Counted from the stretch's first letter, positions 42,801 through 53,668 are shown. The stretch: 64,000 nucleotides of DNA from Fulvia fulva (GCF_020509005.1 NC_063020.1:2790001-2854000), one strand, 5' to 3'. Notes: a model not told the origin generated them from the sequence alone. Made by a program: numbers and translations.

Positions 42801-43855
42801 GCCTTAGAGAGGCGCTCGAGCGTCTCCTGAATCAACGGTATTGGGTAGCGGTTCTTCTTTGTAACAGCGTTCAAGCCTCGGTAGTCTACGCAGAAGCGTA
42901 GACCACCGCCGGGCTTCTTGACGAACATGACGGGACTGCCAGCGCTGGAACGGCTCGCTCGAATGAACCCCTTCTTTAGGTTCTCTTCGAGGTATCTCTT
43001 GAGGACGATAAGCTCTTCTCGGGACATGGAATATAACGGTCCGAACGGTGTCTCTGCACCTTCTTCTAGCTCAATCTTGTGGTCGTGAGGGCGATGAGGA
43101 GGCAGCTCGTCTGCGGCTTTAGCATCGAATACGTGGAGGATGTGGTGTGCCCAAGGAGGGACCTTCGTAGTAGGGTCGGTAGGTGTACGCTTCTTGTCGA
43201 GCTTCTCGAGGGCGATGTCGATATCGCGGAGAGAGGCGGCGAAGACTTGAGCTTTGGGCTGCTTAGCAGCAGTGGTGAAGGCAGCGGCGTTCACCTGGAA
43301 GATCTTGGTATACTCAGGACCGCGCTGAGGCGGCGGAGAAGGCGGAGGTGCCGGAGGAACTTCTGGAGGGAAGCTGATAGTAAGGGAAGTCCAGTCGATG
43401 ATAGGTCGGTGTCGTCTGAACCAGGGGAGGCCGAGGATAAACTTCTGATGCGGTAGGGACGTAAGGAAGCTGGTGATCGACATACGCTTGCCTCCGAGGG
43501 TGATTGACGTGTGTACAACATGAGTAATCTTACCAGTGGTAGTCTCCGTGCCGTCAAAGAGTTCAAGGGTGCGAGGGTACTTCAGTTCCTGGGGTTCGAG
43601 GTTGAGAGAGGTCGCGAGTTTATAGTCCATAAAAGACTCGCCTAGTGCGCCAGTGTCCATGAGAGTGAGATTGGAAGAAGAGAGTTTCTTTGAGCCGATA
43701 TTTACATTCGTGACGAACGGTTTGCAAGCGTGGTCCTTGCCCGTCTCGTCGTACAGGTCTAGCTGTGCTGTATTGATCCTCAACTTCTTTCCTCTCTTCA
43801 CTTTCGGTAAACGTTGTTCTTGGTCTTCATCGCGTCGATGAGGAAGACCTAGGCT
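39602..43855 (-). CDS. Gypsy C Pol polyprotein
   Basis: Open from the gag overlap to TAG at 39602-39604 (about 1417 residues after a -1 shift at 43855). There is no ATG near its start; the frame-specific stretch beginning at 43801 starts with GTG, so expression as a Gag-Pol fusion is likely. Numbering from 43801: protease DTG at 49-51, RT YIDD at 403-406, RNase H Asp552 in ETDASDG, an HHCC zinc region from His841, integrase D911, D975, E1011 (35 residues between the last two, as in the family), and a chromodomain near 1237-1285 (YEVEWQGCPEWDTSWEP). About ten residues differ from Gypsy E. The last 66 residues are encoded by the 3' LTR. Confidence 0.95.
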   Translation of the reverse strand, partial: SLGLPHRRDEDQEQRLPKVKRGKKLRINTAQLDLYDETGKDHACKPFVTNVNIGSKKLSSSNLTLMDTGALGESFMDYKLATSLNLEPQELKYPRTLELFDGTETTTGKITHVVHTSITLGGKRMSITSFLTSLPHQKFILGLPWFRRHRPIIDWTSLTISFPPEVPPAPPPSPPPQRGPEYTKIFQVNAAAFTTAAKQPKAQVFAASLRDIDIALEKLDKKRTPTDPTTKVPPWAHHILHVFDAKAADELPPHRPHDHKIELEEGAETPFGPLYSMSREELIVLKRYLEENLKKGFIRASRSSAGSPVMFVKKPGGGLRFCVDYRGLNAVTKKNRYPIPLIQETLERLSKAKYFTKLDVIAAFNKLRMAEGHEYLTAFRTRYGLFESLVMPFGVCNGPSTFQNFINDILQEFLDQFCTAYIDDILVYSETKEEHREHVCKVLQKLADAGLQLDIDKCEFEKTEVKFLGLIITADGIKMDQEKIDAIVEWDAPTNVKEVQGFLGFANFYRRFIHAFSGVVRPLTKLTRKGEKFAWTDECQEAFALLKAKFVENPLLRHFDFELETRVETDASDGVVGGVLLQRRSPESPWLPVAFLSKKMTATECNYEIYDKELLAIVKAFEEWRPELEGSAMPVQVSSDHKNLVYFMKSKLLNRRQARWSEFLSRFNFVISYTPGKANSMADALTRRPGDSPVDRRGGRQIAGQQVIKEHNLSSELREYLSNGQPTLAASFATLVLAPAYLDESDDESEPEEYASDAEDLNDDEEGSVTTDGSSESDFEGFDNEEQPEGIMARVRTAYDADIDAQELVQALGSGARTFPGFSLSECELQEGVVYFRKKLYVPQPEGSNIRAEILQIIHDSASGGHPGVAKTHKLLARYYWWPHSWKDVRRYVLNCATCRRAKANRHRPHGLLHPLPAPDRPWKHITMDFITDLPHGKTFSGVKAKALLVIVDRHSKDRYMIPCWSMTAKETARLFYEFVWRFQGLPDSITSDRGTQFISHFWKRLCAILGIKHNLSTSFQPQTDGQTEITNAILEQVLRCFVDYHQKDWPQHIPAVEFATRNWDSETTGYSPFYTTRGYHPRTGMEPEEPLPPTEDANEQAADAFATMLSQIHEEVHDEMVYAQAIYEDQANRRRQPAPDYQVGDMVYLNSKNIKTDRPSKKLNWKNLGPFEITERISSHAYRLALPANMKIHDVFHPVRLRPSAEDPFPNQNQDMPGPPDEVEVDEPINLPSDDYAVRKIRGIRAEPNDVEGLPPIKYEVEWQGCPEWDTSWEPIQHIIFNRQAIEEYHARADGPEVNIGRLFESELFDGAYQWCIDHDIRPRPGTEAEHPRYVELLRLRRNSALFGGATVMVSPQSVQKVGTEEPQSAQKSSRSDSPAWCVSAKNHMPRNIHYGTQPSKFTPLPNLEARGRLGT

Positions 43856-43861
43856 TTTTCC
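43822..43861 (-). promoter_or_regulatory. Candidate -1 ribosomal frameshift signal of Gypsy C
   Basis: In element sense an A-rich slip region (ggaaaaag) is followed after 5 nt, overlapping the gag TAG, by a hairpin with a 6-bp outer stem (ggtctt/aagacc) and a 5-bp inner stem (catcg/cgatg). pol is in the -1 frame. Identical in Gypsy E. Confidence 0.6.
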
Positions 43862-45009
43862 TGCTCAGCGGGAGCAGCAGGAGCAGGCTCGATAGCGCCG
43901 ACAGCGCCGCGAACCGGGTTGCGGGCGTTACGGGCAGCGAGCTGCGGACAGTTGGCTGCGATGTGGCCTGGACCGCCGCAGTAGGTGCAGAGTCCGGCCT
44001 GGCGACGGCGAAGCTTCTCTTCGGGAGTGAGCTTACCGTTGACGAGGCCCTGGACTCGAGGGACGGCGGCACCAGCGCTGAGATCCATAGCGTCACCTAC
44101 AGAGACGGGGGGGAGAGCCGTAGGAGCGGCGGCGCCTAGTGGAGCAGCGAAGTGGCTTCCGGGACCACGAGGCTGACGACCTTGAGAACGGGAAGCGAGG
44201 AGAGAGGCGGTGTGTTTCATGTTGGAGTCGAGGCGCTGGCAGGTCTCGACGAGCTCACGGAAGCTCATAGCACCGACGTCCTTGTCCTCGAGGGCTCGAA
44301 GAAGCTCTGCTGACAAACCACGGCGGAGAGTGCTCTTCTTGGTCTCTTCGTTGTAGCCGGTGAACCCGATGTCGCGGTTGAAGGCCGCGAGGTACTCGGC
44401 GAAGCTCTTGTTCTTCTGGAGGAGGTTGTGGATGGCGTTCTGGGCGGTGGCTCTACGGTCTGGATCACCAAAGGCAGCACGGAGGTCCTGCATCAAGGTG
44501 AGGACGTCCGGGCAGCCGATAGTCTGCGTGGCGTTGTCGATGTAGTGTTGTACCTGAGCCGCGGCGTCTCCCCGAAGGAGGGAGAAGACGTACGTGACTT
44601 TGTCCTTCTCTTGCGGAAAGTGGTCGGCATTAGCCAACAGCTTGATGGTGAGCTGTGTCTCAAATGCCTCAAACTTGCTCTTGTTGCCGTCGAACTCGTC
44701 TGGGTCGTTGACCTTCTTGGAGAAGTGCTGGCGGCGGTTGTCGTCGGCGTGCGGGGCGAGGTTCTGGAAGGTGTTCACAATACCTTGAAGGTATGTTGCT
44801 TGGTTGTTTGCTTGCTCGACCTGCTGGGCGGTCTCGCGGAAAGAGGAGACGGTGCGGTTGATGAGAGCGTAGGCGGTGTCGGGGTTGGCGTTTGCCCAGG
44901 CACCGAAGGCAGCGGCGTTCGAGAAGGGGATGTCAGTCCACTCACTGAAGTGGAATGGAGTGTCTTGGTTGTCGAGGTTGACACCTCTATCGGTGGCGTG
45001 GTCACCCAT
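43849..45009 (-). CDS. Gypsy C Gag
   Basis: 386 residues from ATG 45009 (MGDHATDRGV), outside the LTR. The frame is open further up to a TTG at 45123 inside the LTR, which I do not accept as a start. There is an alpha-helical Gag body with a KFEAFETQLTIKL-type segment, an Ala/Pro-rich region, and one canonical zinc knuckle CTYCGGPGHIAANC at residues 341-354. It forms the virus-like particle shell and binds element RNA, by family knowledge. It appears identical to the Gypsy E Gag. Confidence 0.95.
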   Translation of the reverse strand: MGDHATDRGVNLDNQDTPFHFSEWTDIPFSNAAAFGAWANANPDTAYALINRTVSSFRETAQQVEQANNQATYLQGIVNTFQNLAPHADDNRRQHFSKKVNDPDEFDGNKSKFEAFETQLTIKLLANADHFPQEKDKVTYVFSLLRGDAAAQVQHYIDNATQTIGCPDVLTLMQDLRAAFGDPDRRATAQNAIHNLLQKNKSFAEYLAAFNRDIGFTGYNEETKKSTLRRGLSAELLRALEDKDVGAMSFRELVETCQRLDSNMKHTASLLASRSQGRQPRGPGSHFAAPLGAAAPTALPPVSVGDAMDLSAGAAVPRVQGLVNGKLTPEEKLRRRQAGLCTYCGGPGHIAANCPQLAARNARNPVRGAVGAIEPAPAAPAEQEKA

Positions 45010-45040
45010 GAGGATGACTCGAGTGGTTGACGGTTTGTTG

Positions 45041-45049
45041 GTCTTTTGT
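45041..45049 (-). promoter_or_regulatory. Self-complementary primer site of Gypsy C
   Basis: Two bases inside the 5' LTR, in element sense, lies acaaaagac. It is the exact complement of gtcttttgt in the LTR (minus strand of 45151-45159), about 34 bases past the TATA box. No tRNA 3' end complement (TGG...) is present. This fits Tf1/sushi-type self-priming. Confidence 0.6.
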
Positions 45050-45051
45050 GA

Positions 45052-45495
45052 TGTCAGGGCGAGAGCCTGGCCTGTGAGATGCAAGGGTGAAAGCGAGAAT
45101 GCAGGTGCGAAGTGCAGGTGCAAAAGGGTATGGTATGATTGCTACACAAAACAAAAGACGAAGAAAGCAAGAGAGGCCTGGGGAAGGCCAGATATTTATA
45201 CGCGACCCTCGCGAGTGCGTGTCCCCCGCATCAACAGGGCTAACCCGTGCGAAGCCGCGCTCAGCAGCTTTGCTCAAAACCTTATTCCAACCTGCCCTAC
45301 GTTCCGAGTCTTCCACGTGCTTCAAGGTTTGGTAGAGGGGTGAATTTGGAGGGCTGGGTCCCGTAGTGAATGTTGCGGGGCATGTGATTCTTGGCGCTCA
45401 CACACCAAGCTGGACTGTCACTTCTTGACGACTTCTGAGCGCTCTGAGGCTCTTCTGTCCCCACCTTCTGTACACTCTGTGGGGAGACCATGACA
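45052..45495 (-). repeat. 5' LTR of Gypsy C with TATA box
   Basis: 444 bp. The minus-strand TATA box tataaata is at 45193-45200. The predicted transcript would begin about 30 bases on, near 45160-45165. Confidence 0.96.
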
Positions 45496-45500
45496 TCGCC

Positions 45501-47713
45501 TTACTATAGGCAATAGTAGAAGATGCGCCGGAAGAAGAGGAACTAGTATAGCTAGACCCTAAAGCTAAAGAGTTCATATCTATAGAACGAGATGCGCCTA
45601 CTAAATAACCGGCGACGCGTAAAAGTTAACGGGAAGCCGAACTCGAGTATCGAATGTCGACGGCGTACGTAACCGATAACGAGCTTAAGACCGCGATCAA
45701 GGACCTATAGAAAGACCGTACTCCTACACGACTATAGAGAGCAAAGATTCACCTAGTACACTATAAAGTAGATAGCGACCTACTATATGTTCGAAATCAA
45801 TACGACGGCTAGAGCTTATAGATACTAAATGACTAAGCCTTATAGACTAGGATAATTAAGATAAACTATAACGCTCTAGTAGTAGGCTATCTAGGACGAG
45901 CTCGTACTTATAAACTCGTAGTACGTAAATTCTACTAGCCTAGATTAGCGACATCCGTACGTAGATATACCGCGAATTACCGTACCTACCGTATAATAAA
46001 ATCTCTATACTCCTAGCTACTAGGATTATTATAGCCACTTCCTGTTCAAGATCGGCCTTAGAAACATATTGTAGTCGACTTCGTTATCGGACTCCTAGAT
46101 AGTACTCTTAACGGTATAGTCTATAACAATATTATAACCGTTACTAATAGGCTTACTAAGGAAGTCGAGCTGATCCCTATTAGCGCAATAACAGTACAGA
46201 ATACGGCAAGGCTTTTCCTTAAACATATGTTCTGTCGGCGCGGGTTTCCTAACACTATTATATTAGACCGTAGTAAGTAGTAGGTTACTACCTTCTAGAA
46301 GAAACACTATAAGATGCTCCGTACAAATCGTAAGCTAAGTTCTTCGTATCACCTAGAAACTAATAGATAGTCAGAACGTACTAACTAGGCGATAGAACAG
46401 TATCTTCGTATATTTACTAATAAGGCATAGGATGACTAGGTAGAATAGCTATGCCTTACTTAGTTCGCGATCAACAATTACCTGTCCGAGACTACTAGTA
46501 TATCGCCGTTCTACGCCACCTTAGGCTATAACCCTAAGTTTATAGAGCGAGTTGACCTAAACGCTAGAAAGGAGGGAGGACTAACCACTCTCTAGCGACT
46601 AGATACGCGATTAGTAGAAACCTTTATACGTCGAATTTACGAGCTTTATAAGCACCTTTAAGAGAATATACGAATGTTATAAGCTCTCTAAGTAGAAGTA
46701 GCAAACCGCTACCGAAGCATTCCTCTAGACTATAAGGTAGGTGATTAGGTATATCTTAGTACTAAGAACATCCGCACGACTCGACTATCTAAGAAGCTAG
46801 ATAGGAAATATGCCGGCCCTTACTAGATTACGGAAGTTATGCCGGCCAGACTCTCTTATCGACTGAAACTATTAGACGCTCTAGTAGGACTTAATAACTA
46901 CTTCTATACCTTACTACTATAACGAGCCGACCACCCCGATTTCCTACTACTTAAAGGGTAGTATCTAGCGCCGCTACTACCGATAACTATCGAACCTAAC
47001 ACTACCGAGGCTGATATAGTAGCCGATATAGTAGTAGCACCTACGTATATATACGAGGTAGGAAAGATCCTTACTATATACACCCGTAAGCGGGTAGGCA
47101 AGGTAAAGAAGGGGCATAAGCGTAAGGTAGATATATAGTATAAGGTGAAATAGGCTAGATATTAGAACGAGGAGGATAGTAAGACCTAGTAACCTATAGA
47201 GGATATACTTAAACACGCGGCCGCCGCTATTATAGACTTTTACTATAACCGGCCGGAGTTGTCTACGCCTATAGGCTTCGTAGCTCTATCTAACTAGTCC
47301 CTACTAGCTACTAAGGTGCTCGGGCTTAATACGATTAGGGTCATTCCGAAAGACACCGTTATAAATAAGTCGCCTCGAGCCTTACCTCTAATAGAATCTG
47401 CTCCGTATATGTTCGATACTCGAGTAGAGCCTATAGAGCCTATAATAATACCTAACTTTGGTTATAAGGATTATACGCGAGTACTAGCCGAAGATAGACG
47501 TAGGTCTAGGGTAAGCTAGCTAACTAGGCAATATGTTTCTCGAAGGAAGCCGGTCGAGGATAGTCTTAATAGAGCGAATACGATGTTATCGGATGACGAC
47601 AGGGCACTAGAGGATGATTAGGCGTTCGCGCGATTATAGAGCTCGATAGGCAAGTAGCCTTATAAGGGAGATAACGCTTAGAGGACTAAGGCGTGTTTTA
47701 GGAGGGGGGATAC
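45501..47713 (+). pseudogene. Gypsy D pol remnant: integrase and chromodomain
   Basis: This continues Gypsy D after the Gypsy C insertion. The integrase core reads HIVVDFVIGLL near 46075, then ILDRSKQQVTTFQ (SDRG in relatives) and ETNRQSERTNQAIEQ near 46360-46400. A GPY/F-like C terminus (SKKLDRKYAGPYQITEV) is near 46790-46840, then a chromodomain (YEVGKILTIYTRKRVGKVKKG) from about 47050. The frame ends in a stop near 47519. Many TAG stops are spread through it. A polypurine tract at 47701-47713 closes the region. Confidence 0.85.
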
Positions 47714-47897
47714 TATCACGGGTAGCCCGCGACCCCCTACTATAGCTACGTCGGCCCGGCTAAACCGCGGACCTTCTATATCGGGTTAGCGCGGCTTAGC
47801 TTTGCTTTATAACTTCGCCGCGCCTCGCGCTCCTCTTTTGTAGCTTCGTAGAACAATAACTATCTCGTTCGGACCCTATAATACGCGCGCCCTTATA
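47714..47897 (+). repeat. 3' LTR of Gypsy D
   Basis: 184 bp, paired with 34538-34721. It is followed by aggta, the target duplication. Confidence 0.93.
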
Positions 47898-47902
47898 AGG
47901 TA

Positions 47903-50286
47903 TAAGCCGATAATAGGGTTATGTTCTATTTCTACTATCCTAAGAATATATAATAATAGCTTAAGCCCTTCGGGTGGCTTTACTAGTAGTATCTCTTCGT
48001 TATATCTTATATTCTCCTTTTTATATCTACTAGTTATTACGCTTAAGTAGTAGACTAGGCATTTTCCGCCGGTAGTATAACGGTAGTACCGCTAGCGTTA
48101 GTACCTAGACGTACTAGTATCTCGTACTCGAATAGCTCGTAAGTACGCTACTATAGGCGGTGACCGGGCTTACGACACCTCTTATAGAGGCTCTTACGTA
48201 TATAGCGAGTGTTCTTAGCTTTGTCTATAGTCTTACTAAGGCTACTCTTAAATAGTTTAGGTCGGGTAGACTAAGCCTTACGGGTCGGCTTATTAGAGCC
48301 TAAACCTACTAGCTTGTCGTCCTTATTATCCTTATTGCCGTCCTTCTTATCGTCCTTCTTGTTATTCTTTAGCTTCTTGGAGCGTAGGTAGAGAGCGTCG
48401 AGGATCCTTAAGTCCTTATCTACCTAATAGAGATTGTCGATTATATCTTATAACAATTCGGGACGGAAGTTAAGATACTTATTAAGATAGTAGACAGTTA
48501 GCTTACGTTATAGGTTATCTATCGTATCTTTACCCTTAAGGCCTAGGATATTAGTATTCTAGCGCTACTTAGGGAAGAAGGTCTAGAAGCTGTCCTTATT
48601 ATCTATCTTAAGGTTACTTAGGCAATTACGAGCCCTACTAATTAGGTTACGGTCTCCGTATCGCTTAGCGAGTTCCTTAATAAGGTCGTTAATACCCTTA
48701 TACGTCTTCTTACTACTAGTTAGGCTACCCGAGATAGTAGGGATCTTTAGTCTAACTAGTTCCTAAGTATTACCTAGTAAGGCTAGTAAGTCGTATACGA
48801 ACTTAAGTACTACTTTCTTATCGCGAAAGACCGTATAGTCGATAATAGTCTCTAACTCGGAGAAGAACTTCTCGAGGGAGGGTCTAGATAGCTTACTATC
48901 GATAGTACCGACGAACTTCTCTAGCTTATCTATACTACGCTAAGTCTTAAAGAGCTAGCTAAGGTCTAGAACGTACTTAACTAGAGACTCGAAGTCGTAG
49001 ACTAGCTTCTTCTTCTTAGAAGAGCGGCGATAAGTACGAGTATCGCTATCCGACTCCGAGTCCTCCTCTAACTCCTTAGATAATAGATCGGAGTCGTTAC
49101 TATTATCCTTACGTATAGACTTCTTAGCCTTCTTTCTAGTAGTACGGCGAGCTGCCTTATCCTCCTCGTCCTTATTACTAGCTCTATTATTATCCTTATT
49201 ATTGTCCTTAGATAGGGTTCGGCCGTTCTATAGGGTACGACGCTATAATATAGCGCGAGATAGTAAGGATCGTACTCGAGAGCGGCCTCGGCGGTCTTCG
49301 AGTTACTTCTTAAGATTATCTACGTAAGTCTACTACGACTTATTAAGCTGCTTAATATCGTTCTAGTAGGTTTAAGCTTCTATCTTATACGTATCGAGAT
49401 CGAATTTGAGGGTCTTAATCTTCGAGTTATTATTAGATAACTACTAAAGTGCCTTCTTAGCTTACTTCTTTAGGGTGTCGTTCTTCGCGGTAAGTATACT
49501 AATCTCTACGGACATTACTATATTTAATAATGCCTTAGGTCGGGCCTTTAGGTTATCGAGTTCCTTTACTAGGGTATCGTATTTATTACGTATCTATTAG
49601 TCGTAACTCTTCTATCTCCTAAGCTCTTACCCTACTTTGCCTAACTACTCGTAGAGGATAGTCGCTATCTATATTACGTTCCTATACTCTTACTCGGCGC
49701 GTCGTAAGATAAAGTAGATAGCCGCGGCGGTCTCGGGCTCTACTAGGAGCTTAACGAGCTAGTCGATATCGAGTTAAAGGAGGTCGTTTACGGGAATTCG
49801 GAGGGTTTTCGCGACTTATTATATATCCTCGCCCTTACCTTCCTCGGTCGCGCCGTCGTCGTCGTAGTCGACTACCGCTATAGTAACGCCGTTCTTATCT
49901 TAGATCTCGTCGTCGTTTAGAAGGTCGTATAAGTTAAACTTACTAGGTAGGTTAGTAACTAGGCGCTATAAGTTCTCGAGTTTCTACTATATAGCGTCGT
50001 TAGTAGTCTACTACTACTCTTACGTTTGTCCTTAAGTCTATATATTAAATATAGACTCGCGCTATACTACTAGTCGTATAGCTAGTAGCGAGCCTCGCTA
50101 TCCTTAGGGTCGTACTATATTAGATACTACTTGGCCTATAGTAGTCTCTTATACCGAGTCGCGCGTTTTTTATCGTACGCCGTAATCTCTTATTACGGTT
50201 ATTATTAATAATCTACGCTCTTATAGATCCCGTCGTAGCTCTTCTACGGATATAGAGACCTAGCTAAGTATAACGGTTTATAGTCG
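47903..50286 (-). pseudogene. RIP-degraded Gypsy B gag and leader
   Basis: Minus-strand translation shows a Lys/Asp-rich low-complexity stretch (KNNKKDDKKDGNKDNKDDK) near 48310-48380 and long charged helical segments up to about 50000, as expected for a coiled-coil Gag. Beyond that is leader sequence up to the LTR at 50287. It joins 34537 when Gypsy D is removed. Confidence 0.65.
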
Positions 50287-50429
50287 TGTTAATATAAAGT
50301 AGCTAGGTACGTAGGAAAGAGGAGCGCGAGGTACGCCGAGGCTATATATAAGCCGAGGTACTACGCTAGTACGCGCGATCACGTGACCTACGTGCTAGCT
50401 AGATATTTACTAGGCCTAGGGCCGTAATA
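50287..50429 (-). repeat. 5' LTR of Gypsy B (approximate ends)
   Basis: It aligns with 23222-23381 through ttaata, ccgaggt, the cacgtga palindrome and the terminal gccgtaata, with indels and RIP differences. The following ggtat matches the flank before the other LTR. The ends are approximate. Confidence 0.5.
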
Positions 50430-51704
50430 GGTATTACTAGGAGGGCTACTTCTCCGACGTATCGAATTAGGTAAGGACTTATACTCCTTATAACTTTCGC
50501 GAAGGTAACTAGAGAGGAGGAGAAATGTACTTATCGAATTAGTAGGTTATAGGAGAGAGGTAGTACTACGATCCCGTCTACGTATATAGAAACGGGTACT
50601 TACTTGTCGCCCGAGAAGCTCTAAGTAGGTAGATTAAGGCGAAGGTCGTACGGAAGCCTCTAAATTCGCGGGCGATTACTAAGTTCTTATACGAGATAGT
50701 ATTTAGCCGGTATAGATACTACTATAAGAATGTACTTAATAACGCTAGTATTAACAAAGGGGAGGTAGAGAGGATGCTTATTAGTATAGGTATTAAGTAT
50801 ATCCGGATCTTACCCTACTATCCGTAGTTAAATATAACTATAGAAGTAGGATATCGACCTGTTCTAGCTATATTAGCTAAGCTTACTAAGAATACCTATA
50901 AGTCCTAGGAACGATAGATTACTACGGTACTTTGAGCTAATAGAACTACGGTATCTAAAATTACGGGCATAACGCCGGCGGAGGTCCTATATAGCTATCG
51001 TACTATTCTCTTAATCGAGGTAGAATATCCGATATAGGCGAACTATAAATAGGGATCTATTAGATTAACAGAGGAGCTATTAGCTATTCGGGCGCGTTAG
51101 TTATAGGTACGGGATATAAGTCTTTAGGAGTTATAGTTACGAAGAGTAAGGCTTCGTACCCTAAGTAAGGGATACTTTAATACTAAACGTAGTATTAACT
51201 TCTAGGGGTTCTAGGTCAAAGATCTTATAGTCAAGTTCGACAAGCCGTATAAGAATGACCTATCTAGAAAGATTAGTTACCGCTAGCTTAGGCCGTATCG
51301 TATAGCTAAGGTATACTCGGGATTTAGTATATACGTCCTCGAAGAGCTTAATAGTACGAGGTTAAAGGGTATATAGGCCCGAGAGAACCTAAAGCTAATC
51401 CTATAGTTAAGACCGGACCCGGAGCTTAATCTTCCTAAAGCTAAAGATATTATAGCGCTAGAGGATAGGGTTAATGTCGCGAATGTCGAAAAAGGCGATC
51501 TTCCTAATAAGAACAGACCTACTACGTCCGAATCTAACGATAAAGAGGATAACGATATACTTCTAATAGGTATTAATAGAGCTACTACACTTCCGGAACT
51601 AGAATCTAAGCTAACGAGACTATAGGTACGGCCTTATAACCTTACTACGGAGGAGATAGCTAAAATTACTAGGATTTAGGTTAAAGGAGGGATAGGACTT
51701 TATT
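50430..51704 (+). pseudogene. Gypsy A integrase and C-terminal pol
   Basis: This continues Gypsy A after Gypsy B. Reading through TAG: integrase core with ITKFLYEIVFSRYRYYYKNV, then GEVERMLISIGIKYIRILPYYPQLN near 50760-50830, then TGITPAEVLYSYRTILLIEVEYP near 50965-51030. A GPY/F-type C terminus follows (KISYRQLRPYRIAKVYSGFS) near 51270-51330. A purine run near 51680-51696 may be its polypurine tract; its 3' LTR is not seen because Gypsy F copy 2 begins at 51705. Confidence 0.8.
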
Positions 51705-51889
51705 TGTTATAAGTAGGTATAAGTACGTAGTCGGGTAAGGTATAAGTCGGATAGATATTCTATCTAAGGGAGGCGCGGAGGGCGCGAGAGTTATATACGG
51801 GCGCTAAGCCGCTAGTCGGATTAGTTAGCGGGCGCGAGGTCTAGGTACGTACCCGCGGATTTAAGTAAATATACGCCGGTACGGTAATA
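51705..51889 (-). repeat. 3' LTR of Gypsy F copy 2
   Basis: 185 bp, highly similar to 1832-2016. It is followed by the minus-strand polypurine tract (ctaccccccc). Confidence 0.85.
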
Positions 51890-51987
51890 CTACCCCCCCC
51901 CTCTTAGAGTACGCTCCGGAGTACTCTCCTCTCCTCTTATATCTTTTATTACCTTCGTAAACACCTTATTATCTATTAGACTATACG
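51890..51987 (-). pseudogene. Gypsy F copy 2, 3' end before the LINE
   Basis: Collinear with 2017-2135 apart from a roughly 20-base difference. It ends in tatctattagactatacg (51970-51987), which is repeated at 63107-63124 as the LINE target duplication. Confidence 0.8.
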
Positions 51988-53668
51988 GGTCGAACTGACA
52001 AGGAGCTTTTTTTATCGGTCTCTACGCTAAAACAAGACATATTCGAAAGCTCTTATTAAGGCTATTCTAACGATATATAAAGCAGGCCACTGCCCCTAGG
52101 ACTAAGGGAGTTCTACCTTATTCAATCTAGATAGCTTAAAGCTCTCTTCACCCTATTTCTTTAGCTCTAAACGCCGCGGAGGTGCCTAGCTACATTAGGC
52201 AACTCCTAGGCAATAGTAGCCTAGGCTACGGTACTAACGGCGTCTACGGCCCTATAGGCGAAGCCCCCTTAAGACAACTAGTAGTAACTTATAGAGGACG
52301 CAAAAAGTATAGAAACTAACGATTAGCTCCCTTACCGGTCTCTATAGGTAATGATCACTTAGCTACGTACGGCGCTTATACTATCGTATTACCGAGGGCA
52401 ATAAGAAATAAGGACGACGTCCTAGGCGATTAGTAAGGCCACCCGGAATCAACACCCCTATAGCTAGGCATCGGTCGCGGTATCGATACTAGGCCCCCGC
52501 CTAACGTACGATATAGTTACGATCCGTATTATAGTAAAGGAAGACTAGGCCGAAGTTACGAAGCTATCGAATAAGGAGCTCGCCTAACGAATTAACTAAC
52601 TAGGGGTAGTCGTAGTGAACTAATAGTCTAACGGCACTCTATAGATCTATACTAGCTCTACTACTACTAGGAGGCACCTAGAGGCATAGCTATAGTAGGC
52701 ATCTAAGGTTGCGGCATTAGCGAAGGTCTTAACGAAGTAATTTACGATCCTAGTCTACGACATGCCTAAGGAGTTTGACCTAACTAACTAGGGTCACCTA
52801 CGCGCTCTCTAAGAGGACAACCCGGTCACTCTTAACTCTCTAATCTAGAAGGCGACTTGGCTCTATAGGAAATGGCCAGAAGGTAAGAAGGCCTCGGCGC
52901 TAATAGTATAGCTATAAGACGCGAAAGCGGCGGATCTAGCGATAGAACAAGGCCTAGTCTAGCAATATAGCCTTAAGATAGTAGAAAAGCACTCCTTATC
53001 CTTTCGTGTCCTCTAATACTTTAAATGCTAACAGTATAGACACTAAACCTACACGTGTATAAATAAGTAGGCCTACTCGAACTATATAGGAGACTATATA
53101 TCTAGGGACTATATATCGACTACGAGACGGTACGCGAACTGTCCGGGGTACTACCTATCGTATAGTACGGAATGCCTATAGCGGAAACTAGCGAAAAACA
53201 AGGCAATCACAAATAGAACCGTCGCCCTAAGATTCTACGGCGACCGTAAGGCTAGTCTATACCGGAACTAACTAGCGGCGGTCGGGTATAAGCGCCCTAG
53301 GGCCGAGAACAATATAAAGGATACGTAACCTAGGGCGTACGGGAGGCTACGTACTCTACTAGCTACGGCGAGGGAATCTAACTAGGCCCGGCTCCCCTTT
53401 AGTATATAGCCGATAGGCGTAGACTAGGACGTATAGGGTAGTAAGATATAGGATAATATAGAGGAAATAATTGTCGATACCGATAACTAGCCTCGACACG
53501 CTTAGTATTATCTAGTATAACGTCAACTATAGTAAGGATATAGTCTAGATCCATTTCCTATACGAGGCGGACCCGCGCGTCTACTACATCCTTATAATCT
53601 AGGAGCTATAGATTAACCCGTACTATAAGAGACTAACGACCTATAAGTTACTAGGCTATACGATATGC
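51988..53668 (+). pseudogene. LINE 5' region and ORF1, start of ORF2
   Basis: ORF1-type sequence (RNA-binding, Gag-like) is interrupted by TAG codons. Cys/His clusters at about 53015-53175 include KCQQYRHQTYTC and ANCPGYYLSYSTEC, where the family has more Cys/His and several are now Tyr. ORF2 (apurinic-like endonuclease) begins at about 53490 and is cut at 53668 by Gypsy E (duplication tatgc 53664-53668). Confidence 0.75.

Larger units (their letters stand above)
39357..45495 (-). mobile_element. Intact chromodomain Ty3/Gypsy retrotransposon C
   Basis: 6139 bp in minus orientation, with 444-bp LTRs (TGTCATGGTC ... CGCCCTGACA in element sense) and the duplication TCGCC at 39352-39356 and 45496-45500. 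gag and pol are both open. The two LTRs differ at one position seen by eye (39380 region, TG in the right LTR, TA in the left), so insertion is recent. It is a near-identical inverted copy of Gypsy E. Confidence 0.97.
34538..47897 (+). mobile_element. RIP-degraded chromodomain Gypsy element D, split by Gypsy C
   Basis: 184-bp LTRs at 34538-34721 and 47714-47897 are flanked by aggta (34533-34537 and 47898-47902). Removing D joins Gypsy B. Its own length, without Gypsy C and one duplication, is about 7.2 kb. A polypurine run (ggaggggggatac) precedes the right LTR. The interior is RIP-ruined but translates through TAG codons into complete gag and pol. Confidence 0.92.

Noticed and set aside
44428..45030. 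200-codon open frame antisense to Gypsy gag, also at 54133-54735
   Set aside because: It is a GC-rich shadow of gag with a valine/leucine-rich composition; no motif or independent signal.
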